Origin: UBA6623 sp965248235
GTDB taxonomy: Bacteria; Acidobacteriota; Terriglobia; Bryobacterales; UBA6623
Direction of reading: 5' to 3'
NCBI GenBank assembly: GCA_965248235.1
Contig: CBDFIU010000003.1
Location: 434,001-498,000, forward strand
DNA: 64,000 nt
In this document: positions 50,705 through 59,481 of the stretch, one piece after another
How the letters are laid out: every line of letters starts with the position of its first letter
Position numbering within the stretch: the first letter of the stretch is position 1
The notes under the pieces: model-generated
Databases searched by the model: none
Seen by the model: only the letters and a program-made list of their open reading frames with translations
Told to the model about the DNA's origin: nothing
Program-made: the position numbers and the translations under genes

Positions 50705-50932
50705 ATGGCTCAGACGCGCGAGAAGTTCGCTACCCAAGTGAATGCCGAGATCCTGGCATCTATCCGCGCGATGGCGGAGCAGGAAGGCCGCCGGCTACAG
50801 GCGCTCGTGGAGGAGGCGCTTGCGGACTTGATCGAAAAACGAAAACAGGCCCGACCCCGGCCGCACGTCATGGCCGCCTATCTCGCTAGCCATGACAAGT
50901 ACGACGAACTCTACAAGATGCTGGCGAAGTGA
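50705..50932 (+). CDS. Antitoxin of Fic/Doc-type TA pair
   Basis: A 75-residue protein with a ribbon-helix-helix-like N-terminus (KFATQVNAEILASIRAMAEQ) and a C-terminal region (VMAAYLASHDKYDELYKMLA) that would bind the toxin. It starts at ATG 50705; its stop overlaps the toxin start. Together with the downstream Doc-like toxin and the palindromic promoter this is a standard antitoxin-first arrangement. It is not a Phd homologue by sequence. Confidence 0.75.
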   Translation: MAQTREKFATQVNAEILASIRAMAEQEGRRLQALVEEALADLIEKRKQARPRPHVMAAYLASHDKYDELYKMLAK

Positions 50933-51306
50933 CGGACTACCTCACGCTGGTGGAGGTCCTCGCCATTCACGCGGACCAGATTGAACGATATGGCGGATCG
51001 CAAGGCGTTCGGGACGCCGGTCTGCTCGATGCGGCACTCTATCGGCCCCAAACCGGCCACTACGCCGATCTCGTCGACGAGGCCGCCGCGCTGTGGGAAA
51101 GTCTCGCCCAGCACCATCCATTCATCGACGGCAACAAGCGTACGGCCTTTGCCGCGACATTCACGTTTCTGGCGATTAACGGTACGCAAGTAACGGCGAA
51201 CCCAGAGGAGACATACGCGTTCATCTGGGGCCTCTACGAGACGCGAACGTTCAGCTTTGACGAATTGGCGGCGTGGCTGCGGCGCAACGTCAAGGCTCGT
51301 GCGTAA
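50929..51306 (+). CDS. doc: Fic/Doc family toxin
   Basis: A 125-residue Doc-type Fic protein with the active-site loop HHPFIDGNKRTAFAA near 61-75, matching HxFx(D/N)GNxR. The catalytic His and the Asn/Arg are present, so it is probably active. Doc phosphorylates EF-Tu; other Fic proteins add AMP. The start overlaps the antitoxin stop (GTG at 50929), typical coupling. Length is normal for Doc. Confidence 0.88.
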   Translation: MTDYLTLVEVLAIHADQIERYGGSQGVRDAGLLDAALYRPQTGHYADLVDEAAALWESLAQHHPFIDGNKRTAFAATFTFLAINGTQVTANPEETYAFIWGLYETRTFSFDELAAWLRRNVKARA

Positions 51307-51486
51307 ACCACGAAACCAGGCAAATCGTGACTCCGAAGCCGCGCCCTTCCCCGAGCGCATCAATAACGGTGACAGCGCGGACGCGCCGCCCCATGCGGCT
51401 GTGGCTGGGGTCGCTCACGAAAGAACCTCTAGACCGGCGCCAGGTTGGTGTCAACGCTTCCAGCCGTGCGGCGTGACGATTCCTCA

Positions 51487-53184
51487 TCAGGGAGCTTCCG
51501 ATCTTGCCCAGTAGCCGCTTCGTTCCCTCGCCGGAGCCGGCGCGTAGCGGTCTTTCTGCCCCGCGCGCTGATACCAGTAGGCGACCGCGTCGTACAGGCA
51601 GGCGTTGCCGTCGCCCCAGCGGTTCCCTTTGTACTTTTCAATCACACCCATGAATGACTTCAGGAACGGTATGTTGTCGGCTATCTGAAACCGGTTCACC
51701 GAGGTGTGGCCGTTGCCGTCCAGTTCGACATAGGGTTGCGAGGCGAAGGGACTATCGAACATGGGGAAGGGCGCTTCCGCCGACCAGGCATAGCCGATGT
51801 AGTCTTCGCTTCCCGTGCCGAAGGTGGATGGGAACTTCTCTCCATCCACATAGAATTTCTCATCGCCCTCGCCCCACCACCAGTCGATTGTCTTGCGATC
51901 CCATTGTCCGTACCACCACAGGTCAGCTTCTTGATCCGGCTTCTTCCAGCGATTCCACACATGCAGGGACATGCCGACGTAGCGGCCCTCTCCCTCGGCG
52001 ATCAGAAAAGGCCAGTCGATCGAGCGGCCCTTCGATTGGGACTCATCCAGGAAAACGTCGCGATGCCACTTGGCATGGAAGCGTAGGAGTTGCGCGGGTG
52101 GTTTCTTGAGAGGCGCGGTCGTCACCTGAAACTCGACGGTGACCGAGCGTTCGCCGTCGTTGACCAACTCTACCAGCGCGCTCTCGAACGGCATGTACCA
52201 GTGGGAGTAGAGGGACTCGTCCGTCATCCCCAGCGGAAGAGTACGATAGCGGTTGACGCCTGGCGCCGTACCGAAGAAGTCACCCAGCGGAGACCACACG
52301 TCGGCTTCCTTGGCGCCGTCCCATTTGATACTGAGAGCCAGGTCGCGCAAGAGCTTCCGGTTCTCCGACGGCGGACCAAGCGGCGGCTTGACGACGATGG
52401 CCGTAATCGCACCGGGCTCTTCGTAACGGCACACTGCGGCCGTTGTTCCCGGGTGGGCCGTCACCTGATACACCTTCGTGTCTTCGTGCGGCGTCTCTTC
52501 GCCGGAATTATGGCGCCGACGACTCCCTCGCTGATAGAGCAAGCGGTCCGCTTCAGCCAAGGCGACGGCGGCCTTCCGATCATAGGTTCCGGTAAACACC
52601 GGCAATTCGGTGCCGGTGGGAAACGTCGTATAGGTGATGTGATAGTAGCGACCCCAACCCGGCTCCAACACAACTTTGCAGTGTTTGTTGTAGGGGATGG
52701 GGATAAAGCGATTTCGCCCTCGTGAAAGCGTGTAGACCAAGCTGGGGAAGTTCATCCTCAAACCAAACTCGCCGAACCGCTCATAGAAATCGCGGAACGG
52801 CATGTCGACAACCGGCTTTTCCTGGTGATCGATGAAAACGCGGATCCTCCCGACGTCGGCTCTAGCCGACCAGACGCGCCAGATCACACCAGGCCCGTTG
52901 GCTTCAAAGGCCACAATGCCCTCGCCTTCCTTGCGGATGAAGCCGTTGCCGTCGCGGTTGGCCGACCAGTCCGTGTAGCGGTCGTTTTGGGCATCATACA
53001 CGGCGCCGCGGTCATAACTTGAGAAACTTCCCGAGTTCTCACCTTGTCGGGGAGGAGTTGCCAAGTATTCCAGGTCATAAAGGCGATGAACGAGGTCTTG
53101 GTAGGTCAGGACATCTTGTGCCGGCGCCTGCTCGCCCAGGCAGAACAGCGGTATCAAGAGTGCGCAAAGTTGTTGTCTTTTTAT
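51487..53184 (-). CDS. DUF2961 exported protein, atypical start
   Basis: A protein of about 565 residues of the DUF2961 family (beta-jelly-roll glycoside-hydrolase-like, some members fructan- or polysaccharide-active). Marks are FSSYDRGAVYDAQNDRYTDW, VIWRVWSARADVGRIRVFID, WWWGEGDEKFYVDGEKFPST and GTGSEDYIGYAWS. A signal peptide (KRQQLCALLIPLFCLGEQAPA) begins directly after an ATA codon at 53184 with GGAG 8 bases upstream, where ATG would be expected. A longer frame reaches 53400 but adds an Arg/Ser-rich tail with no family match. Confidence 0.75.
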   Translation of the reverse strand: MKRQQLCALLIPLFCLGEQAPAQDVLTYQDLVHRLYDLEYLATPPRQGENSGSFSSYDRGAVYDAQNDRYTDWSANRDGNGFIRKEGEGIVAFEANGPGVIWRVWSARADVGRIRVFIDHQEKPVVDMPFRDFYERFGEFGLRMNFPSLVYTLSRGRNRFIPIPYNKHCKVVLEPGWGRYYHITYTTFPTGTELPVFTGTYDRKAAVALAEADRLLYQRGSRRRHNSGEETPHEDTKVYQVTAHPGTTAAVCRYEEPGAITAIVVKPPLGPPSENRKLLRDLALSIKWDGAKEADVWSPLGDFFGTAPGVNRYRTLPLGMTDESLYSHWYMPFESALVELVNDGERSVTVEFQVTTAPLKKPPAQLLRFHAKWHRDVFLDESQSKGRSIDWPFLIAEGEGRYVGMSLHVWNRWKKPDQEADLWWYGQWDRKTIDWWWGEGDEKFYVDGEKFPSTFGTGSEDYIGYAWSAEAPFPMFDSPFASQPYVELDGNGHTSVNRFQIADNIPFLKSFMGVIEKYKGNRWGDGNACLYDAVAYWYQRAGQKDRYAPAPARERSGYWARSEAP

Positions 53185-53504
53185 TTGTAGTTCTCCGCGG
53201 GGCGCCGCCGCGGTCCCGAGTATAGAGCATGGGGCCGGCTCGGCGGCGGATCGAAGCGGCCGCCGAAAGTGGGAGGGACCGGAGGGACGTTTCATGGATG
53301 TCCCCGATCGCCCTCGCGGATCTCGCCTTGTGTCGCGGGGGTCGGAGCGTGCCCGAGCGTACTCGGACTCGCTCTGAACGCTCACGCCATGGGGTTCCAA
53401 GATGTTGATACCAAGAAGGATACCTTCGTCTTGGGTTCGTTTCGCGTAATTCGTCTCGCGGAATTTCGTGGGCGGCGCTTCGGTGCTTTTTTTCTTTCCC
53501 CGGC

Positions 53505-53695
53505 TTGTCGCTGACGGTCCTGAATTTGGGGGGGCTCGGGCTCAGGATAACGGGCTTGTCAAGGCGGTCTTGGTGTAAGAACGGTAGTCGGACTGGGTCA
53601 GGCTGAGTTCGAGAGCTGTGTACGATCGTGTGTCCACGATCGTGCCCACCCGGCCCGCCCCAGGCCCCCGAACGACCGGCCTGTCGGTCGTTCGT
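53505..53695. repeat. Dispersed hairpin repeat, copy B
   Basis: In the gap between the DUF2961 gene and galK, it shares with copy A (48157-48316) the run CGCTGACGGTC, GGGCTCAGGATAACGGG and TTGTCAA, and the hairpins ACGATCGTG-TGTC-CACGATCGTG (53624-53644) and GAACGACCGG-CCTGT-CGGTCGTTC (53670-53693). It has an extra 50-base insert in the middle. Same orientation as copy A. I see no gene in 53401-53854. Confidence 0.6.
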
Positions 53696-53756
53696 CAAAC
53701 GGCATCCAAGCCGTCGAAGGCCGCGCCAGGCGCAACACCGCCGCCTCAAATTTTCC

Positions 53757-53784
53757 ACAGCCGCCGGGGGCGTGCGGCTGTTTT
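53757..53784 (+). terminator. Terminator-like hairpin upstream of galK
   Basis: ACAGCCGC at 53757-53764 pairs with GCGGCTGT at 53774-53781 around a 9-base loop, then TTT. A TTGACA follows at 53794-53799, so a galK promoter may begin here, although no good -10 is visible. Role uncertain. Confidence 0.45.
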
Positions 53785-53854
53785 GGTACATTCTTGACAG
53801 GGCCTCCCGTTGCCCGCGCCCCGGCGCGCCTGCTGCCGGTCTACCCCAGATTTC

Positions 53855-55033
53855 ATGTCCGCTGATCCACGCGCCGGCCGGCTCGCAGACGAATTTCGTC
53901 AACGCTTCGGTTCCGAGCCGAGGGTCTATCGCGCCCCCGGCCGCGTTAACCTCATCGGAGAACACACCGACTACAGCGGCGGGCTGGTTATGCCGGTGGC
54001 GATCGATCTGTTTACTTGGGTGGCCGTGAACCCACGTCCGGATCGAACGGTTCGCGCCTACTCGAAGACCATGAGTGAATCCCAAGATTTTTCGCTCGAC
54101 GGCGACACGGCCGAAGCGGGGTGGGCGCGGTATTTGCAAGGTGTCGCCGCGGCTCTCGAAGACGCCGGCTATAGGGTGTCGGGCGCGGATCTGCTCATCG
54201 ACAGCGATGTACCCGTCGGGTCGGGGCTCAGCTCGTCGGCCGCTCTCGAAGTCGCTCTCGGCCTGGCCTTTGCCTCCGAAGCACGACACGAGATCGAGAG
54301 GGCCGATCTCGCCAAAATCTGTCAGCGTGCCGAGAACCACTATGTCGGCGTGCAGTGCGGCATCAGGGACCAAATGGCGGCGGCTTGCGGACAACCGGGC
54401 CACGCGTTGATGATCGATTGCGAAAGCCTTGCCCGCACTCCCTTGCCGCTACCGCCCGACGTCCGGATCATCGTCGCCAACACGATGGTTCGCCATGCGC
54501 ACGGCACGGGAGAATACAACCGACGCCGTGAGGAATTGGAAGCCGGCCTACGAGCCCTCGGCGACGGGGCCGGTCCCGCGCAAGCGCGGCTCGTAACCGC
54601 CGGGCAAGTGGAGGCCGCCGACATCCCCGAGGTGCCCCGCCGCAGAGTCCGCCATGTGGTTACCGAGAACAGTCGGGTCGAACAGGCCGCCGTTGCCCTA
54701 ACCAACAACGACTTTTCTTCCCTCGCCCGTCTGATGGCTCAATCGCACCAAAGCCTGCGCGACGACTACGAGGTCAGTTGCTCGGAACTCGACGCCATGG
54801 TGGAAGCCGCCCAACGCGCTCCGGGCGTACGCGGTACGCGCATGACGGGGGGAGGTTTCGGAGGCTGCACGGTGAGCTTGGTCGACGAGTCGGAAGTCGA
54901 CGCGTTCAAGGCTTACGTCGCGCGAGAATATCGCGATGCCGTCGGCCGCGACCCGACTCTGCACGTTTGTTCCGCGGCCCCGGGCGCCCAGGCCGTTGCA
55001 CGGCATGCAAGCACGGCTCCCGAGCAGCGGTAA
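53855..55033 (+). CDS. galK: Galactokinase
   Basis: A 392-residue GHMP kinase that phosphorylates galactose to galactose 1-phosphate. It has the galactokinase signature GRVNLIGEHTDYSGGLVMPV near 29-48, the ATP motif VPVGSGLSSSAALE near 118-131, and the third motif RMTGGGFGGCTVSLV near 330. Length is normal. The ATG at 53855 begins MSADPRAGRL; an upstream frame is unsupported. It is followed by galT, so this is a Leloir pathway operon. Confidence 0.93.
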   Translation: MSADPRAGRLADEFRQRFGSEPRVYRAPGRVNLIGEHTDYSGGLVMPVAIDLFTWVAVNPRPDRTVRAYSKTMSESQDFSLDGDTAEAGWARYLQGVAAALEDAGYRVSGADLLIDSDVPVGSGLSSSAALEVALGLAFASEARHEIERADLAKICQRAENHYVGVQCGIRDQMAAACGQPGHALMIDCESLARTPLPLPPDVRIIVANTMVRHAHGTGEYNRRREELEAGLRALGDGAGPAQARLVTAGQVEAADIPEVPRRRVRHVVTENSRVEQAAVALTNNDFSSLARLMAQSHQSLRDDYEVSCSELDAMVEAAQRAPGVRGTRMTGGGFGGCTVSLVDESEVDAFKAYVAREYRDAVGRDPTLHVCSAAPGAQAVARHASTAPEQR

Positions 55034-55044
55034 ATCGAGCAGCC

Positions 55045-56073
55045 ATGTATCTAAAAGAGCATTCGCACCATCGTCGGAACGCCCTTACCGGCGAGTGGGT
55101 GCTCGTTTCGCCGCATCGCGCCAGGCGCCCCTGGCAAGGCCAAGTCGAAGCCGTGCCGCGGGTCGAGTTGGCCGCCTACGATCCTGCTTGCTACTTGTGT
55201 CCGGGAAACTCTCGGGCCGGCGGGGCGATCAATCCGGCCTATCCCGATACTTTCGTTTTCGACAACGATTTTCCCGCCCTTTCCCGGCACGGGATTGACG
55301 ATGAGCCCGAGCCGACGACTTCCGGTCACGAGCTTTTGCAAGCCCGCCCCGAAAAGGGCATCTGTCGCGTTGTCTGCTTTTCGCCGCGCCACGATCTCAC
55401 GCTCGCCGACATGACTGTCGAGCAGGTCGCCGCGGTCGTTGATGTCTGGGCCGACCAGGCGGTGGAGTTGGGCGCGATGACGGACATTCAGCATGTTCAA
55501 GTGTTCGAAAACCGCGGCGAGATGATGGGATGCAGCAACCCGCATCCGCACGGCCAAATCTGGGCGGGTGCGAGCTTGCCCGAGGAAGCCCGCAAGGAAC
55601 TCGCCGGACAAGAAAGCTATTACGAAAAGCACGGCCGACCGCTGCTGACCGACTATGCCGCGCTTGAGTCGGCGGCCGAAGAACGGCTCGTGGCGAGCAA
55701 CGCGCATTTCATCGCCGTCGTGCCGTTCTGGGCCGTGTGGCCGTTTGAGACATTGATCACCCCACGCCAACCGCTCGCTTCATTCGAGGATCTATCCAGC
55801 GCCGAGCGACTGGGTCTGGCGGACATTCTTCAACAGATCACCGCTCGCTACAACAAGCTATTCGACGCGCCGTTTCCCTATTCAATGGGCTTTCATATCG
55901 CCCCCTACGATGGCGAACCGCACCCGGAATGGGTGTTCCACGCTCATTTCTACCCGCCGTTGTTGCGCTCGGCGACGGTTCGCAAATTTCTGGTGGGGTA
56001 CGAGATGTTGGCCATGCCGCAACGCGACCTAACACCCGAACAAGCCGCCGCCCGTCTCCGCGCGGCGCAATGA
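55045..56073 (+). CDS. galT: Galactose-1-phosphate uridylyltransferase
   Basis: A 342-residue HIT-superfamily enzyme that transfers UMP from UDP-glucose to galactose 1-phosphate. The zinc/uridylyl site shows CYLCPGNSRA near 49, the active-site triad in SNPHPHGQIW near 160 (H-x-H with catalytic His), and WVFHAHFYPP near 290. It starts 11 bases after galK. GalE was not seen in this window. Confidence 0.93.
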   Translation: MYLKEHSHHRRNALTGEWVLVSPHRARRPWQGQVEAVPRVELAAYDPACYLCPGNSRAGGAINPAYPDTFVFDNDFPALSRHGIDDEPEPTTSGHELLQARPEKGICRVVCFSPRHDLTLADMTVEQVAAVVDVWADQAVELGAMTDIQHVQVFENRGEMMGCSNPHPHGQIWAGASLPEEARKELAGQESYYEKHGRPLLTDYAALESAAEERLVASNAHFIAVVPFWAVWPFETLITPRQPLASFEDLSSAERLGLADILQQITARYNKLFDAPFPYSMGFHIAPYDGEPHPEWVFHAHFYPPLLRSATVRKFLVGYEMLAMPQRDLTPEQAAARLRAAQ

Positions 56074-56098
56074 AACAACCCGAATCGAACTCGAAGAC

Positions 56099-57640
56099 AT
56101 GGAATCGACCTTTGACGTAGTAATCATCGGCGGCGGCATTAACGGCTGCGCTCTGGCCCGCCTGGCCGCTCAAAACGGTTTCTCGGTCGCGTTGTTCGAA
56201 GAAAACGATTTCGGCTCGGGCGTTACGAGTCGCTCGACGCGGCTGATCCACGGAGGGCTGCGTTACCTCGAGAGCGGGCGGATCGGACTCGTCAGAGAGT
56301 CGCTTCACGACCGGCGTTTGCTGCTCGATGAATATCCCGGGCAGGTCAAGCCGCTGCCGTTCCTGATCCCTGTGTATCAGTCCGACTCACGCGCCGCGTG
56401 GTACGTGTCTGTCGGGTTGAAGCTCTACGAATGGTTTGCACGCGATCCCGAACTCGGGGTTGTTCAGCGGCTGTCGCCGCGTGATGTTATGTCTCTCGAA
56501 CCGGGTCTGGAGGCGGCGGGCTTGCGTGCCGGTTTTCAATACTGTGATTGCCAGGCGACCTATCCGGAACGGCTGGCGCTTGAGATGGCTTTGCAAGCCG
56601 AAGAGGCCGGGGCGGTGTTGGCGAATCACACTGCCGTCAGCGGGTTTCTCATCGAAGAGGGATGTGTCCGGGGTGTAAAGACTCGAGGTCCGCGCGGCGA
56701 AGAGGAGTTCCGAGCCCGGCTGGTGGTGAACGCCGCCGGTGCATGGATCGACCGTGTCTTAGACGCACTGCCTAAGTCCTCGCCGAAGCCGTTGCTGACG
56801 CTGCTCAACGGCGCCCACATCGTGGTGGCGCCGTTCAACGAAGCTCCGCGCCGTGCCGTTTACCACGAGGCCCGCGCCGACCGCCGGCCGTTTTTCATCA
56901 TTCCGTGGCGAGGTCTCTATTTGATCGGGACGACGGAAACGCCGTTTGACGGCGATCCCGCCCGCGTTAGGCCGACGGCGGCGGAGATCGAATACCTGCT
57001 CGCGGAAACGATCAGCTTGTTCCCCGGCTCAGGCCTCGGGCGGGAGTCGGTGCTCTATGCCTATGCCGGTTCGCGGCCCCTGTTGCGGGCGTCGGGGAGC
57101 AATTGGAGCAGGGCCTCTCGCGACCACCGTCTCTACGATCACGAGTCAAAAGACGGTTTGGCCGGGTTGCTGACGATGGCCGGAGGCAAGCTGACCACGG
57201 CGCGCTCGTTTGCGTTGGAGGTCCTGACCAAAGCCGCCAAGAAGCTGGGTCGGCACGCACCCTCGGCGCCGGCCATGCCGGCAAGCGTGAAAAGCACTGA
57301 TGCGCGCCGGATGGAGATCTATGGTCCTCGCACCGACCAGCTCGTGCACTTTGCCCGTTCGTCGACCGACAGGGAGGAGCCGGTGCTTGAAGGCTCCCCG
57401 GTCACCCGAGGGGAAATTCTCTTTGCCGTCGAATACGAACATGCCCGCACACTGGCCGACGTCATGCTGCGCAGAACCGGTTTGGCTTTCGCTGCCGAGC
57501 ATCAAGGGAGTTGGGCCGAGCGCGTCGCGGCCATCGCGGCGACATCACCGGCATGGGGGGCGACCTCGATTGGCGATGCCGTCGCCGCGTACAAATCCGA
57601 GCGCGAAAGAGTCCTGTTTCCACCCGGCGCGCTCGGGTAA
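56099..57640 (+). CDS. glpD: FAD-dependent glycerol-3-phosphate dehydrogenase
   Basis: A 513-residue flavoprotein that oxidises glycerol 3-phosphate to dihydroxyacetone phosphate and passes electrons to the quinone pool. The FAD-binding motif is VVIIGGGINGCALARLAAQ near 7-25, and SRSTRLIHGGLRYLES near 44 is the GlpD/GlpA signature. The C-terminal DAO_C domain (MLRRTGLAFAAEH) is present. It follows galT after 25 bases, so it may belong to the same transcript. Confidence 0.9.
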   Translation: MESTFDVVIIGGGINGCALARLAAQNGFSVALFEENDFGSGVTSRSTRLIHGGLRYLESGRIGLVRESLHDRRLLLDEYPGQVKPLPFLIPVYQSDSRAAWYVSVGLKLYEWFARDPELGVVQRLSPRDVMSLEPGLEAAGLRAGFQYCDCQATYPERLALEMALQAEEAGAVLANHTAVSGFLIEEGCVRGVKTRGPRGEEEFRARLVVNAAGAWIDRVLDALPKSSPKPLLTLLNGAHIVVAPFNEAPRRAVYHEARADRRPFFIIPWRGLYLIGTTETPFDGDPARVRPTAAEIEYLLAETISLFPGSGLGRESVLYAYAGSRPLLRASGSNWSRASRDHRLYDHESKDGLAGLLTMAGGKLTTARSFALEVLTKAAKKLGRHAPSAPAMPASVKSTDARRMEIYGPRTDQLVHFARSSTDREEPVLEGSPVTRGEILFAVEYEHARTLADVMLRRTGLAFAAEHQGSWAERVAAIAATSPAWGATSIGDAVAAYKSERERVLFPPGALG

Positions 57641-57720
57641 AGCTTGCCCCTGCGGCCCCGCGTTGGCATCACGCAATCATTGACAGCGAGTCGGACGGCG
57701 ACTAGAATCAATGGGTTGAA

Positions 57721-57796
57721 GCGGGAGTAACTCAGTTGGTAGAGTGCGACCTTGCCAAGGTCGATGTCGCGGGTTCGAATCCCGTCTCCCGCTCCA
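57721..57796 (+). tRNA. tRNA-Gly(GCC)
   Basis: A complete cloverleaf: acceptor GCGGGAG with CTCCCGC, anticodon loop CTTGCCAAG with GCC, T arm GCGGGTTCGAATCCCG-type, and an encoded CCA at 57794-57796. 76 bases. Confidence 0.95.
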
Positions 57797-57804
57797 AATT
57801 TCAG

Positions 57805-57835
57805 CGGCCCTGTTTCGTCGAGAAAGGGCCGTTTT
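57805..57835 (+). terminator. Rho-independent terminator after tRNA-Gly
   Basis: CGGCCCT (57805-57811) pairs with AGGGCCG (57825-57831), followed by TTTTGTT. Probably ends the tRNA-Gly transcript. Confidence 0.75.
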
Positions 57836-57890
57836 GTTCAGGAGCGCCGACCGGATTGCGGGCAATCCAAGCGGCGTCACCACCCGCCCG

Positions 57891-57965
<75 letters not shown>

Positions 57966-58135
57966 AGCCGTAACTCGTTGATACTACGATAAGTACATTG
58001 TTTTTCATAACCTTACAGTGATCCATGCGCTCTCTTCTGAATCCGTTTCAATCGGTCTCAGTCAGCCCCAAACCGTTAGAATGCGCTTCGCGTGCCCCCA
58101 CCGTGCCCCCAAAAAATGCCCCCCAGTCCAGCGCT
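57966..58135. other. Probable attachment-site region of second element
   Basis: A non-coding stretch between tRNA-Cys and the 3' end of the integrase. It contains GTGCCCCC repeats at about 58093-58110 with more C-runs to 58130, a pattern often found beside tyrosine integrases. Tyrosine integrases commonly use the 3' end of a tRNA gene as attB. The matching att copy would lie beyond the right edge, so it cannot be checked here. Confidence 0.4.
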
Positions 58136-59260
58136 TCATTGCAATACCTCCAGCCTCTCGCCTTCCTTGGATTCACAGAACAACCGCATCGCCTCATCCA
58201 TGCGCCTCTGGCGATCGTTGACGTACCGCAAGACCGTGCGAAGATCCGAATGCCCCAGAATGTCCTTCAGGGCGACAAGATTTCCGGTGCGATCGTAGAA
58301 CTCGGTCGCGAACGTGTGCCGGAACGAATAGAGCACGAAGTTCAGACCCGTTTTTGCGAGTACCCGATCGTGGGCATTGCGAATTCCGTGGTAGCTCAAA
58401 GGGCGGTCGCTTCTTTGGCGGTATTTGCGATGCCGGCCTCGAATCCGGTCGAGCCCAGGAAACACCCAAGGGGTCCGATTGTCGCGCGTCCGCCGTCCTA
58501 GGATCAACCGGCTCTCCGGAGCCAGGGTTAGGGCTCGCTCGGAAGCGGTCGACTTGGACCGAGGGACGCACAGCTTGCCCGCTTCGAGATCGACGTTTTC
58601 CCAGCGCATCTGCAGCACTTCGCAGTCCGGCCGGAGCCCCTGATTGAGAATCAGCCGCGCAATGTCGCCGAGCGCCGAATGTCTGTCCGCTTCGGCAAGA
58701 TAGATGCGTTGCTCCTCGATGGTCGCGACGCGCTCGTTCTTGCTGTCGCGGTCGCTGGGCATTTCGATTCCCGTAGTGGGGTCGTGCGCAATCCAGCGAT
58801 GCGCGCGGCCATACTCGCAAAGCATTCGCATGGCCAGCATGTCCTTGCGCAGAGTAACCTCCCGCACCCCAGTCTCTCGACGCCACTGCATGTAGTCCAG
58901 GACATCGCTTTCGAAGACCTCGGCAAGGTTCTTGTGGGCCAACAGCGCCTTCCAGCTCGCCAGGCTCGTCTTGACCCGTTTGGCAGTACTCGGCCGGTCG
59001 CGGTGTTTCGAAGTCTTCCATGCTAAGAACCTCTCCGAAGCCTCACTGAACGGAATGTCCTCTATCGGCTCCGGCAGCCTGAGCAGCAGCCGTTGCATGT
59101 GGTCTTCCCTCATTCGCCGAGCTGCCGACAGGTTTCGTCCGATAGCCGCCAAACCGGTCGAGGCCTTCACGCGAGGGCGTCCCGGCAACTGAAAGTGGTA
59201 CCGCCATTTTCCGTGATGCTCTTCGATTCCGCGCTCTCCCCTGGTTTTGCGTTTCGCCAC
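58136..59260 (-). CDS. Tyrosine recombinase/integrase
   Basis: A 374-residue phage-type integrase. An AP2-like N-terminal segment (GIEEHHGKWRYHFQLPGRPR) is followed by a core-binding domain and a catalytic domain with the first Arg in NQGLRPDCEVLQMRW, the H-x-x-R-type box in LYSFRHTFATEF and the H...Y end in LGHSDLRTVLRYVNDRQRRM. Start is GTG at 59260 with GGAGGAG upstream. It is the gene nearest tRNA-Cys and transcribed towards it, as in most tRNA-integrated elements. Confidence 0.9.
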   Translation of the reverse strand: MAKRKTRGERGIEEHHGKWRYHFQLPGRPRVKASTGLAAIGRNLSAARRMREDHMQRLLLRLPEPIEDIPFSEASERFLAWKTSKHRDRPSTAKRVKTSLASWKALLAHKNLAEVFESDVLDYMQWRRETGVREVTLRKDMLAMRMLCEYGRAHRWIAHDPTTGIEMPSDRDSKNERVATIEEQRIYLAEADRHSALGDIARLILNQGLRPDCEVLQMRWENVDLEAGKLCVPRSKSTASERALTLAPESRLILGRRTRDNRTPWVFPGLDRIRGRHRKYRQRSDRPLSYHGIRNAHDRVLAKTGLNFVLYSFRHTFATEFYDRTGNLVALKDILGHSDLRTVLRYVNDRQRRMDEAMRLFCESKEGERLEVLQ

Positions 59261-59411
59261 GTGTCCACTCCTCCAGTACAGCGCGATTGTACAAATACTT
59301 TCGACCCACCTGCCGACAGGGGATCAACCCTGCCCGACGGTGCTCTTGTAATGTTCTGAGCTTAAGGCCAAGAAAGTCAGCCGCCTCACGTTCGCTTAGA
59401 ATCGTCTTCAC
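59043..59411 (-). CDS. HTH (excisionase-like) protein
   Basis: A 122-residue frame whose first about 50 residues are a MerR-type/AlpA helix-turn-helix (VKTILSEREAADFLGLKLRT, then QEHRRAGLIPCRQVGRKYLY and LEEWTRG), a common recombination directionality factor or element regulator. After residue 55 the frame continues over 218 bases inside the integrase gene in another frame. Either the protein has a real overlapping tail, or the natural stop was lost by a frameshift. GTG at 59411 follows GGAGG. Confidence 0.6.
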   Translation of the reverse strand: MKTILSEREAADFLGLKLRTLQEHRRAGLIPCRQVGRKYLYNRAVLEEWTRGETQNQGRARNRRASRKMAVPLSVAGTPSREGLDRFGGYRTKPVGSSANEGRPHATAAAQAAGADRGHSVQ

Positions 59412-59481
59412 GCGGCGTCGCCCTCCAGCGGTAGCGATGGCTGAGCGCATCGCTTGCAGTCGGCCTGGACGATGCGGAGGC

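Noticed and set aside
53075..54403. A 442-residue minus-strand frame spanning the DUF2961-galK gap
   Set aside because: It runs through repeat DNA and the antisense of galK, is Arg-rich and lacks any domain.
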